Part shown: in pieces, positions 34,375 through 41,231 of the stretch
Layout of the letters: each line of letters starts with the position of its first letter
Position numbering within the stretch: position 1 is the first letter of the stretch
Source of the DNA: Nocardioides sp. AX2bis
GTDB taxonomy: Bacteria > Actinomycetota > Actinomycetes > Propionibacteriales > Nocardioidaceae
Direction of reading: 5' to 3'
NCBI RefSeq assembly: GCF_902506435.1
Contig: NZ_LR733215.1
Coordinates: forward strand, 716,414-780,413
DNA length: 64,000 nt
Made by a program: the position numbers and the translations under genes
The notes under the pieces: model-generated
What the model was told of the DNA's origin: nothing
What the model saw: the letters and a program-made list of their open reading frames with translations, nothing else
The model's database searches: none

Positions 34375-35583
34375 TCAGGCGGCGGGCGCGCTCATCGTGC
34401 GCAGCAGCACCGTCTGCGGCATCGCGCGCAGGGCCTCGACCGTGCCGGCGTCGAGCGGGGCGGCGACGTCGGTGACGACGTAGCCCTGCTCGCCGCGGGT
34501 GGCCAGGGCCTGGCCGAGGATGTTGACCCCGGCCTCGGCGAAGGCGTTGTTGACCTCGGCCAGCACCCCGGGCACGTTCTGGTGCAGCAGGGTGACGCGG
34601 TGGGTGCCGGGCTCCGGGGCGGTGCCGGCGGCCGGGAGGTTGACGCTGAGCTCGGTCGAGCCGTGCCGGGCGTAGCCCACCAGCTTGCCGGAGACGAAGT
34701 GCCCGATCTCCTCCTGCGCCTCCTGGGTGGAGCCGCCGACGTGCGGGGTGAGGATCACGTTGTCCAGCCCGCGCAGCGGCGAGTCGAAGCGGTCGCCCTG
34801 GGCCTTGGGCTCGATCGGGAACACGTCCATCGCAGCGCCGGCGATGTGGCCCGACAGGATCCGCTCGCGCAGCGCCTCGGTGTCGACGAGCATCCCGCGG
34901 GAGGCGTTGATGAACAGCGAGCGCGGCTTCATCAGGTCGAAGAAGACCGGCCCGAACAGCCCGGCGTTGCCCGGGCGGCCGTCGACGTGCAGCGAGACGA
35001 CGTCGGCGGTGGCCAGCAGCTCCTCGAGGCTGCCCATCCGGCGCGCGTTGCCGTGGGCGAGGCGGTCGGCGATGTCGAAGTAGACGACGCGCATCGCCAG
35101 CGCCTCCGCCACGACCGAGAGCTGCGAGCCGATGTTGCCGTAGCCGACGATGCCGAGGGTGCGCCCACGGATCTCGTGGCTGCCGGCGGCCGACTTGTCC
35201 CAGACGCCGTCGTGCATGCGGGTGGTCTTCTCGGCCAGGCGCCGCGCCAGCATGATGATCTCGCCGATGACCAGCTCGACCACGCTGCGGGTGTTGGAGT
35301 GCGGTGCGTTGAAGACCGCGACGCTGTGCGCGGTGGCCGCGGGCAGGTCGACCTGGTTCGTGCCGATGCAGAAGCAGCCGACCGCGTCGAGGTCGGGGGC
35401 GCCGGCGAAGACCTTGTCCGTCAGGTGGGTGTTGGAGCGGATCCCGAGCACGGACACGCCGGGCAGCGCGGCGAGCAGCTCGTCCTCGCTCATCGAGCCC
35501 TTCCGCAGCTCGACCTCGTAGCCGGCCTCCTCGAGACGGGCGACGGCGGCGGGGTGGATGTTCTCGAGCAGCAGCGCCTTCAT
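34375..35583 (-). CDS. serA: D-3-phosphoglycerate dehydrogenase
   Basis: The 402-residue enzyme has the D-2-hydroxyacid dehydrogenase fold: substrate-binding LGIRSNTHLT, NAD-binding GIVGYGNIGSQLSVVAEAL, catalytic Arg in LFINASRGMLVD, Glu in the PIEPKAQGD region and His in NVILTPHVGGST. A C-terminal ACT domain (HRVTLLHQNVPGVLAEVNNAFAEAGVNI) is typical of the E. coli-like serine-feedback class. It makes phosphohydroxypyruvate for serine synthesis. A -10 TACCGT (35596-35591, minus) is 7 bases ahead of the ATG. Many actinobacteria also have a longer SerA elsewhere. Confidence 0.92.
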   Translation of the reverse strand: MKALLLENIHPAAVARLEEAGYEVELRKGSMSEDELLAALPGVSVLGIRSNTHLTDKVFAGAPDLDAVGCFCIGTNQVDLPAATAHSVAVFNAPHSNTRSVVELVIGEIIMLARRLAEKTTRMHDGVWDKSAAGSHEIRGRTLGIVGYGNIGSQLSVVAEALAMRVVYFDIADRLAHGNARRMGSLEELLATADVVSLHVDGRPGNAGLFGPVFFDLMKPRSLFINASRGMLVDTEALRERILSGHIAGAAMDVFPIEPKAQGDRFDSPLRGLDNVILTPHVGGSTQEAQEEIGHFVSGKLVGYARHGSTELSVNLPAAGTAPEPGTHRVTLLHQNVPGVLAEVNNAFAEAGVNILGQALATRGEQGYVVTDVAAPLDAGTVEALRAMPQTVLLRTMSAPAA

Positions 35584-35663
35584 AGGGCCAACGGTATGGG
35601 CTCCGGGCCCCGGGGCCCGCAACGGGACGTCATCCGGACGCCGCCCGGGACGCGTACGGGTGC

Positions 35664-36359
35664 TCAGGCGGGCAGCCGCGCGGTCACCAGGTGCTGCAGC
35701 CGCGGTTCGTGGCCGGGGGCCGCACCGGTCGCGAGGTCCAGCTCGAGCAGGGCCCGCAGCGGCGTCACCTCCACGTCGACGAGGCCGGCGGCGCGCAGCA
35801 GGTCCGCGGTCGGCTCGATCGAGGCGGCCTCGGCCAGCGGCAGGACCCGCCGGACGCGGTCGTCGTAGGCCGCGCCGAGCTCGCCCTCCGGGCCGGGCAG
35901 GCCCTCGGGGAACCAGGTGCTGTCGACCATCGCGACCCGCCCTCCCGGGCGGAGCAGCCGGTGCCACCGACGGACGGCCACGTCGGGCTCGCGCAGGGTC
36001 CACAGCAGGTAGCGGCTGACGAGGACGTCGAAGGTCCCCGGGAGGTCGGGGTCGGCGGCGTCACCGACGACGAACCGCGGCGGGTTGCCCATCGCCCCGG
36101 CGCGGCGCCGGGCCAGCCGCACCATCTCGGTGGACAGGTCCAGCCCGGTCACCCGGTGGCCCAGCCGGGCGACCGCGATCGCGGCGTGCCCGCTGCCGGT
36201 GCCGAGGTCGAGCACGTCGACGGGGTCGGCCGGCAGTGCGGAGGACCAGACGTCCGCCCAGAGCGCGGCCTCGGCGTCGCGGCCGGGCCGGTGCTGGGCG
36301 GCGTCGTAGGCCGGGGCGCGGTCGTCCCAGTAGGCGGTGATCTGCTGCTGGATGCTCAT
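35664..36359 (-). CDS. SAM-dependent class I methyltransferase
   Basis: The 231-residue enzyme has motif I VLDLGTGSGHAAIAVARLGH, motif II-like GLDLSTEMVRLARRR, and ISRYLLWTL-like post-motif segments (VLVSRYLLWTLREPDVAVRRWHRLLRPGGRVAMVD). The start overlaps the ABC ATPase stop (ATGA), so it is the fourth gene of the importer operon. A methyltransferase attached to a FecCD-type importer may modify the imported cofactor or siderophore. The substrate cannot be deduced. Confidence 0.8.
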   Translation of the reverse strand: MSIQQQITAYWDDRAPAYDAAQHRPGRDAEAALWADVWSSALPADPVDVLDLGTGSGHAAIAVARLGHRVTGLDLSTEMVRLARRRAGAMGNPPRFVVGDAADPDLPGTFDVLVSRYLLWTLREPDVAVRRWHRLLRPGGRVAMVDSTWFPEGLPGPEGELGAAYDDRVRRVLPLAEAASIEPTADLLRAAGLVDVEVTPLRALLELDLATGAAPGHEPRLQHLVTARLPA

Positions 36360-37171
36360 CGGGTCCCTCCGGCGGGGGTCGGGGTGGGCTGGGTCGGCTG
36401 GGTGGGCTGCGGTCGGAGCAGCAGGTGGGTCTCGCCGTCGACGACGAGCTGGCGCACCCGGATGCCGTAGACCGGTTCGAGCACCTCGGGCGTCAGCACG
36501 TCCGCGGCCTCCCCGGAGGCGACGACCCGTCCGCCGCCCAGCAGGACGACGTCGTCGCAGTAGCGCGCGGCCAGGGCGAGGTCGTGCAGCACCACCACGC
36601 TGGTGGTGGCGAGGTCGCGGACCAGCGTCATGACCTCGTGCTGGTACCGCACGTCGAGGTGGTTGGTCGGTTCGTCGAGCAGCAGGTGGGTGGCCTCCTG
36701 GGCCAGGGCGCGGGCGATCAGCACACGCTGCCGCTCCCCGCCGGACAGGCCGGCGAAGGCGCGCGGCCCCAGGTGGTCGGCACCGACCCGCCGCAGCGCG
36801 TCGGTCGCGGCCTCGTGGTCGGCGTCGCCGGTGCGCTGGAAGGTGCCCAGGTGCGGGGTACGACCGAGCAGCACCATCTCGCCGACGGTCATCGTCGACT
36901 CGCCCCCGTGCTCCTGGACGACGACGGCCAGCCGCCGGGCCGCCTCCCGCGGCCCGAGGTCGACCACGGTCTCGCCGTCGACCTCGACCCGCCCGGTGGG
37001 CGAGCGCAGGGCCGCGTGGAGCAGGCGGAGCAGCGTGGTCTTGCCGCTGCCGTTGGGCCCGATCAGGCCGAGCACCCGCCCGGCACGCGCGTCGACGTCG
37101 ACACCGGTCAGCACCGGCGTCGAGCGGCGTCGCGTGCCGTAGGCGTAGGACAGGTCGCGCCCGGTGATCAC
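36356..37171 (-). CDS. FecE/HmuV-type ABC importer ATPase
   Basis: The 271-residue ATPase has Walker A GPNGSGKTT, the Q-loop VVQEHGG, signature LSGGERQRVLIARALAQ, Walker B LLLDEPTNHLDVRYQHEV and the switch VVLHDLALAARYCD. The LLDEPTNHLDV and VVLHDLALAARYCD sequences are typical of iron-siderophore, heme and cobalamin importers. The C-terminus ends in a QPTQPTQPT repeat. Both neighbours overlap it by 4 bases. It works with the lipoprotein and permease encoded upstream. Confidence 0.9.
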   Translation of the reverse strand: MITGRDLSYAYGTRRRSTPVLTGVDVDARAGRVLGLIGPNGSGKTTLLRLLHAALRSPTGRVEVDGETVVDLGPREAARRLAVVVQEHGGESTMTVGEMVLLGRTPHLGTFQRTGDADHEAATDALRRVGADHLGPRAFAGLSGGERQRVLIARALAQEATHLLLDEPTNHLDVRYQHEVMTLVRDLATTSVVVLHDLALAARYCDDVVLLGGGRVVASGEAADVLTPEVLEPVYGIRVRQLVVDGETHLLLRPQPTQPTQPTPTPAGGTR

Positions 37172-38172
37172 GGCGAGCCCGGACCGTCGGGGTCGGTCGC
37201 GTCGATGATCTGCTCGAGCCCGTCGATCGCCAGCGGCGACGGCGGCTCGGTGAAGTTGAACAGCTGGGTGACCAGGGCGTCGTCGCGGACGGCGGTGAGG
37301 TCCTCGGCGCCGGGCAGCGAGGTCACCGCGTCCTCGACGGCCGCCGGGTCGCCGGCGCTGTGGAGCAGCACGAGGACGTCGGGGTCACGGCCGAGGAGCT
37401 CCTCGGGGCCGACCTCGAAGACCCGCTCGTCCACGTCGTCGAAGACGTTCTCGAACCCGGCCGCCTCGAGCTGGGGCTGGGCCATCGAGCCGGTGCCGTA
37501 GGCGTAGGTGACCCCGCCGCCGACGGTCGGGTAGAGCACCGCGGCGGTCCGCGCGGGACGGTCGGCGACCTCGGCCTCGAGGCCGGCGACCCGCTCCTGC
37601 ATCGCCGTGACCGCCTCCTCGGCCCTCTCCGGCTCCCCGAAGACCTCGCCGTAGAGCGCGGTCTGCGACCAGACGTCGTCGTAGGACGGCCGGACGCCGG
37701 TCGTCTCGCAGAGCGCCGGCTCCTCGAGCAGCGGCACGCCGACGGCCTCCAGCGCCCCGCGGGAGAGGTTGTCCACCTCCCCGAGGACGAGGTCGGGGCG
37801 CTGGGCGACGACGACCTCCTTGCTGATCTGGAGGTGGCCGGAGGTGTCGAGCTGGTCGGTGAGCAGCGGGACCTGGTCGAGCTCCGCCAGGGTGGCCTCG
37901 TCGTAGTACTCCGAGGGGAACTCGCCCGCGCGAGCCACGACCCGGTCCATCGCGCCGAGCTCGTGCAGGAACGGGACGGCCTGGCTCTTGAGCATGACCA
38001 CGCGCTCGGGCGGGGCGTCGAAGGTCAGCTCGGCACCGCAGTTCTCCACCGTCACCGGCTCGGCGAAGGCAGACGTGTCGGGGGCGCCGTCGGAGGCGCC
38101 GCCGGCACCGCAGGCCGAGGCCACGGCGGCGGTCGCCAGGACGGCGGTCAGCAGGAGCGGTCGTCGGGTCAT
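37168..38172 (-). CDS. FecB-type lipoprotein substrate-binding protein
   Basis: The 334-residue protein has a lipoprotein signal peptide, MTRRPLLLTAVLATAAVASAC, with Cys21 as the lipidated residue. The two lobes of a class III binding protein follow: VTVENCGAELTFDAPPERVVMLKSQAVPFLHELGAMDRVV, and VLVLLHSAGDP with a C-terminal ALVTQLFN. The opening ENCG.E.TFD.PPERVV is seen in importers annotated as putative F420-0 transporters as well as in siderophore binders. It is the second gene of the operon. Confidence 0.85.
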   Translation of the reverse strand: MTRRPLLLTAVLATAAVASACGAGGASDGAPDTSAFAEPVTVENCGAELTFDAPPERVVMLKSQAVPFLHELGAMDRVVARAGEFPSEYYDEATLAELDQVPLLTDQLDTSGHLQISKEVVVAQRPDLVLGEVDNLSRGALEAVGVPLLEEPALCETTGVRPSYDDVWSQTALYGEVFGEPERAEEAVTAMQERVAGLEAEVADRPARTAAVLYPTVGGGVTYAYGTGSMAQPQLEAAGFENVFDDVDERVFEVGPEELLGRDPDVLVLLHSAGDPAAVEDAVTSLPGAEDLTAVRDDALVTQLFNFTEPPSPLAIDGLEQIIDATDPDGPGSP

Positions 38173-38215
38173 CGGGGATCTCCTCGGGTCGGTGCGGAAC
38201 GACGGTCGGTTCGCC

Positions 38216-39331
38216 TCAGGCGCTGGTGGCGTGGAGGCGGCGGATGAGCACGAGCAGGAAGGGGGCGCCGACGACCGAGGTGATGATCCCGATCGGGATC
38301 TCCTGCGGCGCCAGCAGCGTGCGGGCCGCGACGTCGGCCCAGACCAGCAGCACCGCGCCCATCAGGGCGGCCACCGGCACCACGCGGACGTGGGTCGAGC
38401 CGACCGCGCGACGCGCCAGGTGCGGCACCACCAGCCCGACGAAGCCGATGCTGCCGGCGGCGGCCACCACCACGGCCACGCAGAGCGAGACCACGACGAG
38501 GAGCAGCGTGCGGAACCGGTCGGGGCTGATCCCGAGGGTGTGCGCGGTCTCGTCGCCGACCGCGAGCGCGTCCAGGCCGCGACCCCACAGGGTCAGCACG
38601 GCGGTGGACAGCAGCACGACGACGACCACCGCGCCGAGGGCCCCGTCCCACTGGGCCAGGCCGAGCGACCCGAGCAGCCAGAACAGCACCGAGCGCGCGC
38701 CCTCGGCGGAGCCGGAGGCGAAGACCAGGAAGCTGGTCAGCCCGGACAGTGCGTAGCCGACGGCGACGCCGGCCAGCAGCATCCGGACGGAGGTGACCCG
38801 ACCGCCGCTGCGGGCCACCAGGAAGACCAGCATCGAGGCGGCCAGCGCGCCCAGGAAGGCGCTGATCGACAGGGCGTACTGGCCGAGGCCGGCGAGCGCG
38901 CCGAACAGGATGGCCGCCGCGGCCCCGCTGGACGCGCCCGAGTTGATCCCGAGCAGGTACGGGTCGGCCAGCACGTTGCGGACCATGGCCTGGAGCGCGA
39001 CGCCGCAGACCGCCAGGCCCGCTCCGACGGCCAGGGCCAGGAGCACCCGGGGGAGGCGGACCTGCCAGATGATCGCGTCCGCCGACGGGTCCCAGGTCAC
39101 CTCGCCCGGGGTGCCGAGCAGGTGGTGCCCGAGGACCTGCAGCGTCGTGAGCGGGTCCACCGCGACGGCGCCCGCGCCGACGCCGGCCACCACGGTCAGG
39201 GCCAGGGCGACGCCGAGCCCGAGGAGCCAGGCGCTGGTACGCCGGGAGCGGGCGCGCAGGCCCAGCGGGTCCGCAGGAGGACCGGCGCTGGGCGGTGCGA
39301 CGGCGACCGCGTCGAGGAGGTTGTTGCGCAT
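38216..39331 (-). CDS. FecCD-type ABC importer permease
   Basis: The 371-residue permease has about ten membrane helices and the family hallmarks IIWQVRLPRVLLALAVGAGLAVCGVALQAMVRNVLADPYLLGINSGASSGA and FVGLVVPHLARRAVGSTHVRVVP. It forms the channel for the ATPase and lipoprotein encoded downstream. The ATG at 39331 is favoured over an upstream alternative. It falls inside a palindrome (39320-39344), which suggests repression right at the start of the message. Ligand: a metal-siderophore, cobalamin or F420-0-like compound. Confidence 0.88.
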   Translation of the reverse strand: MRNNLLDAVAVAPPSAGPPADPLGLRARSRRTSAWLLGLGVALALTVVAGVGAGAVAVDPLTTLQVLGHHLLGTPGEVTWDPSADAIIWQVRLPRVLLALAVGAGLAVCGVALQAMVRNVLADPYLLGINSGASSGAAAAILFGALAGLGQYALSISAFLGALAASMLVFLVARSGGRVTSVRMLLAGVAVGYALSGLTSFLVFASGSAEGARSVLFWLLGSLGLAQWDGALGAVVVVVLLSTAVLTLWGRGLDALAVGDETAHTLGISPDRFRTLLLVVVSLCVAVVVAAAGSIGFVGLVVPHLARRAVGSTHVRVVPVAALMGAVLLVWADVAARTLLAPQEIPIGIITSVVGAPFLLVLIRRLHATSA

Positions 39332-39347
39332 TGTGTGCAACAACGTA
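39320..39347 (-). promoter_or_regulatory. Palindromic operator over the importer start
   Basis: GTTGTTGC (39320-39327) and GCAACAAC (39337-39344) form a perfect 8+8 palindrome with a 9-base spacer, enclosing the ATG at 39331. A -10 candidate TACGTT (39347-39342 on the minus strand) overlaps the right arm. It is AT-richer than its surroundings, as expected for a repressor site of a metal- or cofactor-regulated importer. Confidence 0.6.
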
Positions 39348-39448
39348 TCGCAGGCAGTAGTCTTCCGGGCATGGTGGTGGGCTCGCCACCGACGCCGTCC
39401 GCCCCGGGGCCTGGAGACCCGGGGCGGACGGCGCCCACCTCCCGGTGC

Positions 39449-41092
39449 TCAGGCGGCCGGCAGGTCCTCGGCGTCGACGATCCGGTAGGCGTACCCCTGC
39501 TCGGCCAGGAACCGCTGCCGGTTCTGCGCGAACTCCGCATCGACGGTGTCGCGGGCCACCACGGCGTAGAAGCGGGCGGTCTGGCCGCCGGCCTTGGGCC
39601 GCATCAGCCGGCCCAGGCGCTGGGCCTCCTCCTGGCGGGAGCCGAACGAGCCGGAGACCTGGATGGCCACCTCGGCCGAGGGCAGGTCGATCGAGAAGTT
39701 CGCGACCTTGCTGACCACCAGCAGGCCGATCTCGCCGGAGCGGAACGCCTCGAAGAGCCGCTGGCGCTCCTTGACCGTGGTGTCGCCCTTGATCAGCGGG
39801 GCGTCGAGGGTGGCGGCGAGCTCGTCGAGCTGCTCGATGTACTGCCCGATCACCAGGGTCGGCTGCCCGCGGTGGCGCTCCACGAGCTCGCGGACCACGC
39901 TGGTCTTGTGCGGCGTGCAGGCGGCCAGCCGGTAGCGCTCCTCGGGCTCGGCGGTGGCGTAGACCAGCCGCTCGTTCTCGGGCAGCGTCACCCGGACCTC
40001 GACGCAGTCGGCCGGGGCGATCCAGCCCTGCGCCTCGATGTCCTTCCACGGGGCGTCGTACCGCTTGGGGCCGATCAGGCTGAACACGTCGCCCTCGCGG
40101 CCGTCCTCGCGCACCAGGGTGGCGGTCAGGCCGATCCGGCGACGGGCCTGCAGGTTCGCGGTCATCCGGAAGATCGGCGCGGGCAGCAGGTGCACCTCGT
40201 CGTAGACGATCAGGCCCCAGTCGCGGGCGTCGAGCAGCTCGAGGTGCGGGTAGACGCCCTTGCGGCGCATCGTGAGCACCTGGTACGTCGCGATGGTGAC
40301 CGGGCGGACCTCCTTGACGGCCCCGGAGTACTCGCCGATCTCGTCCTCGGTGAGGCTGGTCCGCTTGATCAGCTCGTCCTTCCACTGCCGCGCGCTCACG
40401 GTGTTGGTGACGAGGATCAGCGTGGTGGCCTTGGCGTGGGCCATCGCGGCCGCGCCGACCATGGTCTTGCCGGCCCCGCAGGGCAGCACCACGACGCCGG
40501 AGCCGCCGTTCCAGAAGGAGTCGGCGGCGTCGCGCTGGTAGTCGCGCAGCTGCCAGGAGGTCTCGTCGAGGTCGATCTCGTGCGCCTCGCCGTCGACGTA
40601 GCCGGCCCAGTCCTCGGCCGGCCAGCCCAGCTTGAGCAGGGCCTGCTTGAGGTTGCCGCGCTCGGAGGCGTGCACCACGACGGTGTCGTCGTCGAGGCGG
40701 GCGCCGAGCATGCCCTGGACCTTCTTGGCGCGCAGCACCTCCTCGAGCACGGGCCGGTCGGTGCTCGACATCACCAGGCCGTGGGTCGGGTGCTTCTCCA
40801 GGCGCAGCCGGCCGTAGCGCGCCATCGTCTCGGCGACGTCGACCAGCAGGCTGTGGGGCACGCTGTAGCGGCTGAACTCCAGCAGCGTGTCGACCACCTG
40901 CTCGGCGTCGTGCCCGGCGGCGCGGGCGTTCCACAGCCCCAGGGGGGTCAGCCGGTAGGTGTGGACGTGCTCGGGGGACCGCTCGAGCTCGGCGAACGGC
41001 GCGATCGCCTTGCGGCAGTCCGCCGCCCGCTCGTGGTCGATCTCGAGCAGGAGGGTCTTGTCCGACTGGACGATGAGGGGGCCGTCGTTCAC
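39449..41092 (-). CDS. XPB/Rad25-type DNA helicase
   Basis: The 547-residue SF2 helicase has an N-terminal domain with GPLIVQSDKTLLLEIDH, then motif I VVLPCGAGKTMVG, motif Ia, motif II IVYDEVHLLPA (DEVH), motif III IGLTATLVREDG, and C-terminal motifs VVSKVANFSIDLPSAEVAIQVSG and EEAQRLGRLMRPK. Mycobacterial XPB has 3'-5' helicase activity and is thought to act in repair; its role in bacteria is unclear. The XPB gene and the helicase-associated protein next to it often occur together in actinobacteria. The start is the ATG at 41092. Confidence 0.93.
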   Translation of the reverse strand: MNDGPLIVQSDKTLLLEIDHERAADCRKAIAPFAELERSPEHVHTYRLTPLGLWNARAAGHDAEQVVDTLLEFSRYSVPHSLLVDVAETMARYGRLRLEKHPTHGLVMSSTDRPVLEEVLRAKKVQGMLGARLDDDTVVVHASERGNLKQALLKLGWPAEDWAGYVDGEAHEIDLDETSWQLRDYQRDAADSFWNGGSGVVVLPCGAGKTMVGAAAMAHAKATTLILVTNTVSARQWKDELIKRTSLTEDEIGEYSGAVKEVRPVTIATYQVLTMRRKGVYPHLELLDARDWGLIVYDEVHLLPAPIFRMTANLQARRRIGLTATLVREDGREGDVFSLIGPKRYDAPWKDIEAQGWIAPADCVEVRVTLPENERLVYATAEPEERYRLAACTPHKTSVVRELVERHRGQPTLVIGQYIEQLDELAATLDAPLIKGDTTVKERQRLFEAFRSGEIGLLVVSKVANFSIDLPSAEVAIQVSGSFGSRQEEAQRLGRLMRPKAGGQTARFYAVVARDTVDAEFAQNRQRFLAEQGYAYRIVDAEDLPAA

Positions 41093-41137
41093 CCCGGAAG
41101 CCTACGAGCCCGGCAAGCCCCCCGGTCACCCGCAGAC

Positions 41138-41203
41138 GCCGATATGACGCTCGCGGACAGCCGAGATGACGCTCGCGGCGCCTCCAGATGACGGTTCCGG
41201 CGC
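41138..41203 (+). repeat. 22-bp unit array R3 (3 units)
   Basis: Units 41138-41159, 41160-41181 and 41182-41203 lie between the XPB start and the stop of the helicase-associated gene, 28 bases from the latter. Unit 1 has one change (GATATGACG) and unit 3 is the GGTTCCGG variant. Confidence 0.9.
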
Positions 41204-41231
41204 CCCGGCCCGCCCCCGGCCCGGTCCGGGC

